Positions 42,030 through 52,803 of a stretch of 64,000 nt of DNA are shown piece by piece. The stretch comes from Closterium sp. NIES-65 (taxonomy: Eukaryota > Streptophyta > Zygnematophyceae > Desmidiales > Closteriaceae): contig CANXME010001453.1 in assembly GCA_948144175.1 (NCBI GenBank), positions 62,001-126,000 of the forward strand, read 5' to 3'. Each line of letters opens with the position of its first letter. Position 1 is the first letter of the stretch. The notes under the pieces were generated by a model, which was given only the letters and a program-made list of their open reading frames with translations, did no database searches and was not told the DNA's origin. A program made the position numbers and the translations under genes.

Positions 42030-42318
42030 ATGAGTCAAGGGAGTGGAGAAGGAGCTGAGAAGAAGAGTGAACCGCCACCATCCAAGATTGAGGCATTGGA
42101 TGGCTCCAACTATGAAGAATGGAGTGGGCGGATGAGGAGCGCCTTCAAGCGCTACAAGCTGCTGAAATTGGCTATGGGAGAGGAGAAGATGCCCGAGGAA
42201 GGAGATGCCCGCGATCGGTGGATTGAGCGGAGCGCGGTGCTGTACGACTTGATTCTAGAGTCGGTCAACAACGACATGTTCCAGCACATCAAGGATTTGG
42301 TGGAGCTCGATGACTCGG
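42030..42318 (+). CDS. Copia family B gag, N-terminal part (interrupted)
   Basis: Starts MSQGSGEGAEKKSEPPPSK, then IEALDGSNYEEWSGRM, the usual DUF4219/UBN2 gag opening, and runs to VELDDS. The Gypsy 5' LTR starts at 42319 and cuts it. The frame resumes at 47848 with GPKAWKLL. Confidence 0.88.
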
Positions 42319-42691
42319 TGTGAGAGTACGACGGCTTATGCCAGCTATGCTTGCTTGCCTTTACTTTATTATGCTATTTCTAGCATGGGATAATCATATG
42401 CATGCATGAATTGCTTGATTTCCTAGGCTAGGTGCTTTCCTATATTTTATTATAGTTATAGCACCGAGCTAGGTTGCGTGCACCGAATTCTGGATTTTCG
42501 GTTGCCACCGAATTGCCTTCTACCGAATTCGGTAAGGATCTGTTCGGGACGCTTCGCGACCCGCGGAACCTTCGCGTAACACCTGGTTACGGGGCCTTGT
42601 GTCGAGCCTATATATAGCCTCGTGTTGTACCCAGGTGATCATTCAATTCAATTTGAATCATCTTTTCTGAGCTCGATCCCAGATCCTCACA
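42319..42691 (+). repeat. 5' LTR of Gypsy copy 1
   Basis: TGTGAGAGTACGACGG to GATCCTCACA. It contains a TATATATAG element near 42608 that is a plausible promoter TATA box. Confidence 0.95.
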
Positions 42692-43122
42692 CTTGGTAAT
42701 CAGAGCGGGTTTACACGCGAGGTCTTCAACCGCTTAGTTCCGGCCTTTAAAAACCGCGGGGGCGACGACGAAAGCGCCGATACGGGTATGTAAAACCAGT
42801 TCCGCGCAATTTTTCTAAGTCCCCCTCGATTCGGTTTTCGAACACCCCTCAGATTTACTGGTGGAAAGGTTGGAGTTTCGACCGTTTGATCGAGTTTCAT
42901 CTCAACGGCCCAGAGAATTTCGCCCAAAAAAGTTGGAATTTGGAGCGTCGGATCGATTTTCTCCTCAACGGCCAAGATCGGACGCGAATTTTTGCCTAAG
43001 GGAGATTTACGCAACCTACAGAATTCGCGCTCGTCGATTCTACAGTCAATTTGACTCGCAGTAAGTCGACCAACACCTAGAATTTGATTATTTTCGTCGC
43101 GCATCTTCCTGTGAATCGCCAA

Positions 43123-43887
43123 ATGGAGGGAAAAGAAGATATTTCAGTACAGAAAATCGCGTAGTTACGTGCTGAGCATAAGCAAATACATGCGGCGCTC
43201 CCACGACTTGAAAAACTCCTTGCGAACCTGTCGGCAACCGCCATAGCAGCAGTGACAACAGTAGGAGCAGCAGCAGCGGCTACACCGACAATTCTACATG
43301 CGACAACGGCGGCAGCTACAGTTAACCTCGAAGCAGTGAAGCTGAGGCTACCGGAGGCGTTCGATCCTACACTAAAAAGGAACGACGTTCGTCGATTTGT
43401 AGCTGAACTCGAAATTTACTTCGAAGCCGTTAGATGCACGACCCCGACAAAAGACGCAATGCGCATACGGCTCGCAGCAACACTGTTACGAGGCCCAGCT
43501 CTAGAGTGGATCAACAACAGAATAGTCCAAGTCGAGGGGACGTGGGCGCAGGTTCTGGCAGCACTGATCGAGCAGTTCGACACGTTGAACAGTAGCTACT
43601 ACGGAACACGATGCAACAAGCCAACTAGTGGCATGGGGCGATTGGCACCACCCACGACTGCCGACCCGATGGAGAACGACGAGGGCGATGTGGAGCAGCG
43701 GCTAGCAAATAATGAGACGTGCAAATTTTGCGGCGCTACAGGACATCGTATCTTGGCGTGTTGGAAAATGGAGAGAAGGTGTGCGGAGCTGAATGACAAG
43801 AACAGTGAGGCACCCCCGAAGCAGAAAACGGACAACGTGGCAACTTCGGAGAGGGCGAAAAAAGGAGAATATGGTGGCGCAAATTAA
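43123..43887 (+). pseudogene. Gypsy copy 1 gag
   Basis: Begins at ATG 43123 and is broken by TAG at 43162. It contains the gag core (LPEAFDPTLKRNDVRRFVAE, ALEWINNRIVQVEGTWAQVL) and one zinc knuckle, CKFCGATGHRILAC. Compared with Gypsy copy 2 it lacks about 250 bases between SSYYG and the DPME region. It ends by a one-base frameshift at about 43886. Confidence 0.82.
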
Positions 43888-45004
43888 AAAACGTCACGAC
43901 CAGCCGGCACCAGGGGAAATCGCCGAGACTAATGGAGGATCCGCGAAACAAGACCCTGCACCGACCGGGAAACTCCAGCCGTATACCCCGACAAGTAAGA
44001 ATATTACTTCTCGTGGGTTTCAAGCCTTTATTAAGGGAGAGTCAGAAATTAAACCGGTACCGGGTATTATGGGGACCCTACTCCAGAGCGCTAATACGGG
44101 TCGAGCGTTCCGAGGAGTTAATATTCTCTCCCAGCAGCACTGTTTAAAGGCTCCCTGTTCCCCACAGATGAAGCCTACATAGCTGCAAAGGCTTAGTGGA
44201 ATGTTCCAGGCCCAAGAGAAGCCAAATCGGCCTCGGATAAATCCTTCTAACCTTTCTCAGTTGAAAACTGATACTGAAGCTGCATCTTTGAGCGCAGGAC
44301 CTAGGGATAACATATTCGACGTACCCTACGATCCTATAAGCGATACCATCTATGGATACTCGGAGTAGCAGCAACCACTAGTACTCGAGGTGATCTGCAA
44401 CGGGCGTCGCCTCTAGGCCCTGGTGGATAGTGGTGCGTCCCACTCGGTGTGCGACCGCGGGATGTTGGAGAAAATTGGAGAATCCTAAGAAGAAACCCAG
44501 TTTACAGCAGCGATGGTGGACGGTACGAAGCTTCCCATCCACGGAAAGTCAACACTGCAGCTGCAGATAGGGGCGTTGAGGTGGAAGCCGACGTTGCCGA
44601 TCACGAACATCAAGGGATTAGATTTCATCTTGGGGCAAGATTTTCTTAAGCAGTTCAACCCCAAGATCGACTGGGTCAACCGGAAAACGTGCATCTACAA
44701 CAACGGGAAACGAGTGGAGCTGCGAAGCTTGAAGGATACAGGGAGCGTTCCTGAAACGACACTGGCACGGTTCGAACGGACAGTGAACGAGAGTAACACG
44801 GGTTACTTAGCACTGGTTATAGCAGCAGCAGAGGAGGAGGTTTTGGAGCAGTACAAGGATAAAATGCCCGACGACCTACCCACAGGCGTATCTCGAGCAC
44901 GCACCCACGAGCACGAGATCGTGGAGGAACCAGGTGCGAAACCCGTCTCACGTGCACCATACCGACTGAGTCCAACTGAACTGACAGACATGAAAAACAG
45001 ATAG
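43888..45004 (+). pseudogene. Gypsy copy 1 gag-pol linker and aspartic protease
   Basis: The frame carries TAG at 44180, 44366 and 44414 and TAA at 44486. The protease site [12 protein letters not shown] lies near 44420, followed by [13 protein letters not shown] and [17 protein letters not shown] 44414 and 44180 are CAG in Gypsy copy 2; TAG 44366 is shared by both copies. A one-base deletion near 44992 causes the stop at 45004. Confidence 0.82.
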
Positions 45005-46314
45005 AGTATCTACTAGACAGACAACTGATCCGCCCATCCACCTCTCCCTACGGTGCACCAGTTCTCTTCACTCCAAAGCCAGACGGTAGTCTACGGATGT
45101 GCATCGACTACCGCGCACTGAACAAACAGACAGTCAAAAACAAATATCCCATACCGCGCATAGACGACCTACTCGATCAACTGCGTGGAGCAACAGTATT
45201 TTCGAAGCTGGACCTACGATCGGGCTACTGGCAGATCAAGATGGCAGACAACTCCGTCCACAAGACAGCGTTCCGTACCAGATACGGCTCCTACGAATAC
45301 TTGGTGATGCCGTTCGGACTCTGCAACGCACCAACAACGTTTTAGGCGGAGATGAATCACATCTTACGACCCTTGCTGGACAAGTGCGTGGTGGTGTACC
45401 TGGACGACATTCTCATCTACTCCAAGAACATGAAGGAGCACGTGGAGCATCTGCGAAAGGTGTTCGAGATCCTGCGGAAAAACAAGTTCTACGCGAAGCT
45501 GACAAAGAGCGACTTCGCCCTGAAGGTGCAGTTTCTCGGGCACATGGTGAGTGCCGAGGGCGTACACGTGGACCCACGGAAGATCGAAGCCGTCAAGAAG
45601 TGGAAAGTACCAGAGAAGGTGAAAGAGTTACAGCAGTTCCTAGGCTTCGCCAACTACTACAACAGGTTCGTGCCGCAGTACGCTAAGATAGCAGCGCCAC
45701 TGACCGACCTACTGAAAAAGGATACGCCCTACAAATGGGATACCCTTCATCAGCAAGCCATGGAGCAGCTACAGACAGCACTAACTATAGCGCCAGTACT
45801 CATCTTGCCGGATCCAGACAAGGACTACGTGGTGGAAGCAGACGCTAGTGACCAAGCAGTCGGAGCAGTACTGATGCAGGATCACGGACGCGGTTTGCAG
45901 CCCATCGCCTACCTCAGTAAGAAGCTACACGGAGCAGAACTAAACTACCCCATTCACAACAAGGCAGACGCGTTGAGCCGCCCCGGACACGTAGCAGGCA
46001 TCCAGCTCGACGGGATGAACCCTCTGCTCAAGGGTCTATTCCAACATGGGTACTCCATAGACGCAGAGATTGCTACAGCACTGACCAAGAAGCTATTACA
46101 GTGGGAGAAAGACTTAGCTGTAAGGAAGGGTTCAGGAAAGATTTGGGTACCGAATTACGCCCCGCTACGGCAGATCCTATTGGAGGAGTTTCACGACGTA
46201 CCTTACGCGGGACATTTCGGGAGCAACAAGACGTTAGCAGGGATAGCAAAGTATTACTACTGGCCCGGGATGGCAGCAGACGTGCAGCAGTTCGTCACCT
46301 CTTGCGACACGTGA
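45005..46314 (+). pseudogene. Gypsy copy 1 reverse transcriptase and integrase N-terminus
   Basis: RT motifs: [45 protein letters not shown] then TAG (45343-45345), then VVVYLDDILIYSKN. The connection domain continues through VVEADASDQAVGAVL. At about 45960 the sequence jumps from YPIHNK to ADALSRPGHV, omitting the RNase H block of about 200 bases that copy 2 retains (63105-63310). TGA at 46312 replaces the cysteine codon of the integrase HHCC finger (SCDTCQRM in copy 2). Confidence 0.88.
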
Positions 46315-47463
46315 CAGCGGATGAAGAGTAGCAAGCAGAAAAAAGTAGGGTTACTTCAGCCTCTACCCGTACCGGAGCAGCCATGGCAGGTCGTTAGCCT
46401 CGACTTCATCACAGGACTTCCTTCGACCTCACGGGGACATGATTCCATCCTCGTGGTGATCAATAAGTTCTCCAAAATGGGTCACTTCATACCGACCAAC
46501 GCCACAGCTACAGCTGAAGCAACTGCTCGACTCTTCTTCGACCGCATCATCACCATCCACGGCATCCCCGCTACACTCATCTCAGACAGAGACCCCAAAT
46601 TCACGAGTAAGTTCTGGAAGGAGCTCATGGGACTGTTGGGGACAAAGCTTGCAATGTCTTCAGCATACCACCCCCAGACTGACGAACATACAGAGCGACT
46701 CAATCAAGTGGTTGAACAGTTAGTGCGCACAGCTTGAAAGGACGACGTCAGCCACTGGGACACACAGTTACCGACCCTAGAGTTCGCTTACAACAACGCA
46801 TCACATGCGGCCACAGGGAAAACTCCTTTCTTCCTGTATTACGGACGGGAACCACTCACACCACAGCAGCCAACCACACCGGCATACGTCCAAGCCGCAC
46901 ATGACTTCGTCACCACCATGCAGCAGCTATGGGAGAAGACTCAGCGACGACTCACCACGATGCAGACCTACCAGAAGTAGTATGCCGATCGTCAGCGACG
47001 TGATCACTCAGTAGCAGTCGGAGATCAGGTGCTTCTTGACACGCGCAACTTGAACCTGTCTCACCTCCCATCCAAACTCCGGCCTCGCTTCTGTGGTCCT
47101 TTTCTCGTTGAGGCACAGGTGACACCAGTTACATTCTGCTTGCGCTTACCAGATACATGGAAGCTTCACAACGCTTTCCATGTCCAGCTACTGAAGCCCT
47201 ACAAGGACCCCAACCAACAGTTCCAGGAACGGCAACTCCCGCCACCACCACCTGTTCTCATACAGGATGAACCCGAGTACGAGATCGAGCGCGTTCTCAC
47301 CCATCGGCGCCGCGGTGGCAAGACCCTCGAGTTCCTGATACGCTGGAAGGGATACGACCCCACTGAGGACAGTTGGATTGCAGAAGCAAATATGGGCAAC
47401 GCACGCCGTGCTCTCAAGGACTATCTTGTCAAGCAGGGTGTATCTCACGCCACCCAGCTTTGA
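46315..47463 (+). pseudogene. Gypsy copy 1 integrase core and chromodomain
   Basis: Integrase core with VVSLDFITGLPS and LISDRDPKFTSKFWKEL keeps both aspartates; AYHPQTDEHTERLNQ follows. Stops are TGA 46735 and TAG 46978. The C-terminus has FCGPFLVEAQV and a chromodomain, EYEIERVLTHRRRG to EFLIRWKGYDPTEDSWI (about 47275-47380), which in chromoviruses directs integration to heterochromatin by reading histone marks. It ends with TGA at 47461-47463, just before the polypurine tract. Confidence 0.9.
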
Positions 47464-47473
47464 GGGGGGGACG

Positions 47474-47846
47474 TGTGAGAGTACGACGGCTTATGCCAGC
47501 TATGCTTGCTTGCCTTTACTTTATTATGCTATTTCTAGCATGGGATAATCATATGCATGCATGAATTGTTTGATTTCCTAGGCTAGGTGCTTTCCTATAT
47601 TTTATTATAGTTATAGCACCGAGCTAGGTTGCGTGCACCGAATTCTGGATTTTCGGTTGCCACCGAATTGCCTTCTACCGAATTCGGTAAGGATCTGTTC
47701 GGGACGCTTCGCGACCCGCGGAACCTTCGCGTAACACCTGGTTACGGGGCCTTGTGTCGAGCCTATATATAGCCTCGTGTTGTACCCAGGTGATCATTCA
47801 ATTCAATTTGAATCATCTTTTCTGAGCTCGATCCCAGATCCTCACA
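47474..47846 (+). repeat. 3' LTR of Gypsy copy 1
   Basis: 373 bp, one visible difference from the 5' LTR. Confidence 0.95.
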
Positions 47847-47847
47847 C

Positions 47848-50800
47848 TCCGGACCAAAGGCGTGGAAGCTGCTACGCGACGTGGTTCAACCCAACACGCT
47901 GCCGATGGTGATCGTATTGGAGAAGGAGCTGGCTTCCCTCTCCATGCGGCCGGGAGATGATGTGAAGCCGGCCCTTGACAAGATCAAGGACACCTATGCG
48001 AGGATGGCAGCGGCGGGCAGCAAGGTGTCGGAAATGCAGCAGTGCACCAAAATCATCTCGGTGCTCGACAACTCGTGGGACAACCTTATCCCCACCCTCA
48101 ACGCTCAGCAGGACAAGTGGACGCCTGAGTGGCTACGGCAGCAGATCCTGCAGGAGGACTTCCGCAGGCGCCACACGGGAGGTGGTGCTGCCAACAAAAC
48201 TGCTGAGGGGTATGGAGCTGCAGGAGGCAGCAGGGGGAGAGGGGGAGGGAGAGGCCGAGGCCGTGGGAGAGGCTTTGGCAGAGGAAGAGGTCGAGGTGAC
48301 TACAACGAGGGGCATGAGAGCTCTGGTGGCAGGGGGAGCACCCGAATGGAGGGTGCGTGCTGGTACTGCAAGAAGGCTGGACACCCGTGGTTCAAGTGTT
48401 TCAGCCGGCCTGAAGGATGGGCACCTCCAGGCATGAAGCCGCCAAGTGGTGAACGTGCACGAGGTGGTGCTGTGCAAGGTTCAGGTGCACAAGGTGTTGG
48501 TGCACAAGGTAAAGCCGACCCTGGGATGTTCCTTATGGTTGAGGATGTGCAAGGGATTGGGGGTGATGTGGGTTCAGTTGGGAAGGTTGTGATGCACCCC
48601 CTCACTCATTGGGTGATCGATTCAGGTTGCACGAGTCATATGACTCCACGGGCAGATTTGCTTGATGAGGTGAAGCCCCCTGGGAAGATAAAGTTTGTGG
48701 CTGCCGCTTTAGGTGCCTTGCTCCCTCTAATTGGTGTTGGGAATGCCAAGGTTATGGGAGCTAATGGGGGGCTTGTGGGGCTGGGAAATGTGCTGTTGGT
48801 TGAAGGTTTATCCGCTAACATCCTCTCTGTGCGCCGGCTGCAGAAAAGCAAGGCCAAAGTTACGTTCGGCCCAACCAGCTGCCGTGCAAAGCTTGGGAAG
48901 TTGCTGCTATGGGATTTGGAGGAGAAGAGCAGCTGCATCAAGGACATGTGGCAGCTGCCCATCATCCCTTGGAATGGGAAACCTCCAGCAACGGCAAAGG
49001 CAGCGGCGGCGGCTAAGGCAACTGCGGGAGGAGAGGAGATTGCACCAACTGCTGGGGCCCTGGATACAGTCAAGAAGGTGCAGCAGCCACAGCAATCACA
49101 TGGTGAGGTGCTTGCTGGTGTGGATGCAACGGCTGCATGGGCAAAGGCTTCGTCTGGGAGTGGTGAGGCCGATTGGGAGACGTGGCATGAGAGGCTGTGC
49201 CACATCAACATTCCTATGCTGCAGAAGTTGGTGAAGGATGGGAGCTTGAAGGGATTGGAGGTGAAGGGGGCAGCGAAGGAGATTGGGAGCTGCCCTACAT
49301 GCCTTGAGACAAAGTTCACCAAGTTCCCTTTCAGCAGCAGCACGGGACCAGCCAAGGTTCCACTCGCGCTTGTGCACATGGATGTGGTGGGCCCCACAAG
49401 GGCCCCTTCTCTCTCGGGCAGCCGCTACTTCTTGACGATTGTGGACGACCACACGCCTGCGGTGTGGGTGTACCCTCTCAAGACTAAGGGGGAGGTGGCA
49501 GCGGCTGTTCTTAAGGAGTGGATGCCGAGGGCTCAAAGGGAGAGTGGACATAAGGTGAAGGTGATCCGCACTGACAACGGGGGAGAATTCATTGGCGCTG
49601 ATTTTGAGGCGGTGCTGAAGAAGAAGGGGATCCAGCATCAGCTCACGGTGCCCTACAACCCTCAGCAGAACGGCGTGGCTGAGCGGTTCAACCGGACCCT
49701 GCAGGAAGGTGCTCGCACTCTCCTTGGGCGTGCAGGGCTGCCGGATCCGTTTTGGGTGACTGCACTGCGGCAAGTCGCCCTTGTGAAGAACAGGGTGCTG
49801 GCAACTGTGGGGGACAAGCAGTGGGTCCCCTACACCAAGTGGTATGGAAGTGCACCAACGGTGAACATGCTGAGAGCCTACGGGTGCATGGTGGTTTTTC
49901 ATGTACCTAAGGAGAAGAGGGGAAAACTGGAAGCCTCTGGGAGATGGGGTGTGCACTTGGGGCTTGCTAAGGATCACAAGGGATGGCTGATTTGGGACTT
50001 GACCAGCCAGCAACTGACTGTGTCGAGGGATGTGAAGTTCCTTGAGTCCTTGTACTACAAGGAGTGGAAGCAGCAGCAGCGGCAGCAGCAACGTGCTCCA
50101 CCATGTGCCCCACGCCCGCCTGAGCGTCCTAGGAGGGATATACGCCCACCTATTAGGCTGAGCTATAATCGCACTGGCTCACGAAATGTGGAGCATGCTG
50201 GAAGTGTGGCTGAGCAGTGTGATGAGGAGGAGATAGCGCACTGTTACTGGGCAGCCGTCCCTGAGCCCAAGACACTTACCGAGGCCTTGAGTGGGCCCGA
50301 TGCTGAGAAGTGGAAGCAGAGTGTGAAGGAGGAGTATGACTCTCTGCTGGAGAACGAGACGTGGGAGCTGTGTGAGCTGCCTCCAGGGAAGAAGGCCATT
50401 TCTTCCAAGCTGATTTTCAGGCACAAGTACGGACCTGATGGGGAGCTGACCCGCTACAAGTCAAGGCTTGTGGCTAAGGGGTTCCAACAAACAAAGGGGA
50501 AGGAATTTGATGATATCTTTGCTCCTGTGGGGAAAGGCACTACACTGAGGACGATGTTGGCAATGGCTGCAAACCGTGGCTGGAAGATCAAGCAGATGGA
50601 CATAATCACTGCCTTCCTTAATGGAATCATTCTGGAGGAGCTGTACATGCTGCAGCCTGAGGGGTTGGATGATGGGAGCGGCAGGGTGCGCAGGCTCAAG
50701 AAGGCCATCTATGGCCTGAAGCAGGCTCCTCGCGCATGGTACCACAAGCTGGAGGAGACACTGCTGGCTGGGGGGTTCAAGAAGAGCGAGTGTGATCACA

Positions 50801-51846
50801 ACCTGTTCCTGCTCCAAGAGAAGGAACAGTTCCTCATACTCCTGGTGTACGTGGACGACATCCCGCTCTTCTCTGAGTCGTCTGCGATGATTGAACGTGT
50901 GGAGGAGATGCTGGAAATGCAGTTCAAGTGCTCCAAGATGGGAGATGTGAAGTACTACCTTGGGATGCACGTGGAGAGGGACCTTGACAAGGGAGTGTTG
51001 AGGTTGCACCAGAGGAAGTATTGTGAGGGGCTGGCTGAGAAGTATGGGCTGCAAGATGCAGGAAAGCCAGCTACCCCGCTGCCTTCGGGGTTCACTGTGG
51101 AGCCCTGTACTGATGAGGAGGTGGTGAGGGAGAGTGACAGGAAGTTGTTTCACTCCATGGTGGGGGCACTCAACTATGCGGCTAACCACACGCGGCCTGA
51201 CATTGCCTTTGCTACATCCAGGCTTGCGAGTGTGGTTTCATGCCCAAGTCATGAGCAGCTGGAAGCGGCCAAGAGGTTGGTCCGCTATGTGAGCGCTACA
51301 GCATCAGTGGGCTTGGAGTACAGTGCTGTGCGACAGAGGCTACAGAGGGGTGCAGCTGATTTGAGCAAGGGGGAGATGCGCTTGACTTGCTACACCGACG
51401 CTAGCTTCAACTCAGTGAAGACGGATGGCACCAGCATTGGAGGCTATGTGTACCTCTTTGGAGGTGGTGCAGTGAGCTGGCGCAGCAAAAAGCAGAACGA
51501 GGTGGGGTTGTCCTCGTGTGAGACTGAGTACATGGCCCTTCATCATGGGGCAAAGGAGGTGGTGTGGCTGAGGCGTTTGTTGGAGGAAATCGGAGTGTGT
51601 CAGAGGGAGCCGACTGTGATTTTCTGTGATAATGAGTCGGCGGTGAAGCTTGCAAAGAATGCCTCTCTTCATGGCTTGACAAAGCACATTAGGCCAAAGT
51701 GGCATTGGACAAGGAGGCTCCTGGACAAGGAGGTGCGGCTGGAGATTGTGAAGACCCAACAGAAGGCGGCTGACATTCTCACCAAGCGCCTGGCAGAACC
51801 TGAGCATTGGACGGGCATGAAGCTTGCGGGAATGAGTGTGCATTGA
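47848..51846 (+). CDS. Copia family B gag C-terminus and complete pol
   Basis: Open for about 1330 codons to TGA at 51844-51846. In order: UBN2 gag end (WTPEWLRQQILQEDFRRR), Arg/Gly-rich linker, zinc knuckle CWYCKKAGHPWFKC (about 48358), protease VIDSGCTSHM (about 48615), pre-integrase WHERLCHINIPMLQKL with CPTCLETKF, integrase core (LVHMDVVGPTRAP, RTDNGGEFIGADF, PQQNGVAERFNRTL), RT (AFLNGIILEELYML, GLKQAPRAWYHKLEE, LLVYVDDIPLFSE) and RNase H (TDASFNSV, SSCETEYMALH, DNESAVKLAKN, KHIRPKWHW). No stop or frameshift is visible. Only the Gypsy insertion in gag separates it from its start, so pol may have been functional at that time. Confidence 0.93.
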   Translation, partial: SGPKAWKLLRDVVQPNTLPMVIVLEKELASLSMRPGDDVKPALDKIKDTYARMAAAGSKVSEMQQCTKIISVLDNSWDNLIPTLNAQQDKWTPEWLRQQILQEDFRRRHTGGGAANKTAEGYGAAGGSRGRGGGRGRGRGRGFGRGRGRGDYNEGHESSGGRGSTRMEGACWYCKKAGHPWFKCFSRPEGWAPPGMKPPSGERARGGAVQGSGAQGVGAQGKADPGMFLMVEDVQGIGGDVGSVGKVVMHPLTHWVIDSGCTSHMTPRADLLDEVKPPGKIKFVAAALGALLPLIGVGNAKVMGANGGLVGLGNVLLVEGLSANILSVRRLQKSKAKVTFGPTSCRAKLGKLLLWDLEEKSSCIKDMWQLPIIPWNGKPPATAKAAAAAKATAGGEEIAPTAGALDTVKKVQQPQQSHGEVLAGVDATAAWAKASSGSGEADWETWHERLCHINIPMLQKLVKDGSLKGLEVKGAAKEIGSCPTCLETKFTKFPFSSSTGPAKVPLALVHMDVVGPTRAPSLSGSRYFLTIVDDHTPAVWVYPLKTKGEVAAAVLKEWMPRAQRESGHKVKVIRTDNGGEFIGADFEAVLKKKGIQHQLTVPYNPQQNGVAERFNRTLQEGARTLLGRAGLPDPFWVTALRQVALVKNRVLATVGDKQWVPYTKWYGSAPTVNMLRAYGCMVVFHVPKEKRGKLEASGRWGVHLGLAKDHKGWLIWDLTSQQLTVSRDVKFLESLYYKEWKQQQRQQQRAPPCAPRPPERPRRDIRPPIRLSYNRTGSRNVEHAGSVAEQCDEEEIAHCYWAAVPEPKTLTEALSGPDAEKWKQSVKEEYDSLLENETWELCELPPGKKAISSKLIFRHKYGPDGELTRYKSRLVAKGFQQTKGKEFDDIFAPVGKGTTLRTMLAMAANRGWKIKQMDIITAFLNGIILEELYMLQPEGLDDGSGRVRRLKKAIYGLKQAPRAWYHKLEETLLAGGFKKSECDHNLFLLQEKEQFLILLVYVDDIPLFSESSAMIERVEEMLEMQFKCSKMGDVKYYLGMHVERDLDKGVLRLHQRKYCEGLAEKYGLQDAGKPATPLPSGFTVEPCTDEEVVRESDRKLFHSMVGALNYAANHTRPDIAFATSRLASVVSCPSHEQLEAAKRLVRYVSATASVGLEYSAVRQRLQRGAADLSKGEMRLTCYTDASFNSVKTDGTSIGGYVYLFGGGAVSWRSKKQNEVGLSSCETEYMALHHGAKEVVWLRRLLEEIGVCQREPTVIFCDNESAVKLAKNASLHGLTKHIRPKWHWTRRLLDKEVRLEIVKTQQKAADILTKRLAEPEHWTGMKLAGMSVH

Positions 51847-51903
51847 GGGTGCATGCTTGAGTTATGGCATGTGGGATGATGGTTGGCAGCCAGAGGGGGA
51901 GTT

Positions 51904-52017
51904 TGTTGTGTGATGCAACCATATGCATTCACGTCTGTCTGCCTCCCATTATGTGTTTGTGCGTTGCATGCGTGGTGTGAGCGTGTGCAAGAAATTTGTG
52001 TCTTGTGTGGTTTGGAT

Positions 52018-52070
<53 letters not shown>

Positions 52071-52803
52071 TATTTGGCTTGAGCAGATATCTGAAGTGAT
52101 TCCTCTACTCAAGAGCTTTCCGACGAACCATGAATCGTCGCGATCGGAGCACAACCAAGAAAGTTACGAACATTGGAGTTCGTATGCTTATATATTTTGG
52201 TTGCAGCTACTTTGGGAAGTTGTGGCATCGACTCAATATGGGGTACAGACTTGTGGGGGTTGGGAAATTCGAACCCATCACTGTAGATGCTGCCAAGAGG
52301 TTGGGTGAAGCCAAACCAGGTTGGTAAGTGTGGCCAAGTTGTGGTGAGGTGGATGGCATGGGTTGGAAAGTGACAAAGGTCAAAGTTTGTTGCCTATGGG
52401 GAAGGGAATTGTGTGGCATGGGGTTTCCTTGGTTGGGGACTCTCTCTTGGGACCTTCCCTCTCGTCCTCCTCTTCCCCTCCTACCAGGTTTAGTGCTACT
52501 CGAATGTTCTTTTGTGGGACTTGTGAGTTAATTGTGATCGAGTTAAATTTCTGTGGCAGCATACCCCCTAGTGCGCCGAAAAGTATAACTCGAGATATGC
52601 TTCATAATTTGATACGATTCAAATTGGGAAATGTAGCCACGGTCTAGGGCTAAAACATATTCGAATTTCGTGGGATTCTAATAGTGCACCTTTCGTCGAC
52701 AACGTTTCTTGTGAAGTCGACGTTTCTGTCCAGAAATTGAGACCAACGATTTTAAAAAATTTGGGCACCTAATCTTCATAGACTCCGTCCTTAGTTTTTA
52801 ACA
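51904..52803 (+). repeat. 3' LTR of Copia family B
   Basis: 900 bp; pair of 40921-41792. Confidence 0.93.

Larger units (their letters stand above)
42319..47846 (+). mobile_element. Chromodomain Ty3/Gypsy retrotransposon, copy 1, inserted in Copia family B gag
   Basis: 373-bp LTRs at 42319-42691 and 47474-47846 differ at one position that I can see (GAATTGCTTG versus GAATTGTTTG), so insertion is recent. Flanks CTCGG (42314-42318) and CTCCG (47847-47851) form a 5-bp duplication with one mismatch. TGGTAATCAGAGC follows the 5' LTR and a GAGGGGGGGAC purine tract precedes the 3' LTR. Gag, protease, RT, integrase and a chromodomain are present in Gypsy order, with several stops, a gag deletion and a deletion removing RNase H. 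Confidence 0.95.
40921..52803 (+). mobile_element. Copia retrotransposon, family B, inserted in family A copy 2
   Basis: LTRs at 40921-41792 (872 bp) and 51904-52803 (900 bp) start TGTTGTGTGATGC and end TTTTTAACA. They differ at roughly 18-20 sites plus a TG-repeat length change. Flanking GGGGG at 40916-40920 and 52804-52808 is the 5-bp target duplication; the decayed family A copy at 58911-58925 shows the empty site (CCCCAGGTGGGGGAAC). TGGTATCAGAGC at 41795-41806 is a tRNA-Met primer site and AGAGGGGGAGTT precedes the 3' LTR. A Gypsy element splits gag; the remaining gag-pol is open. Confidence 0.95.
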
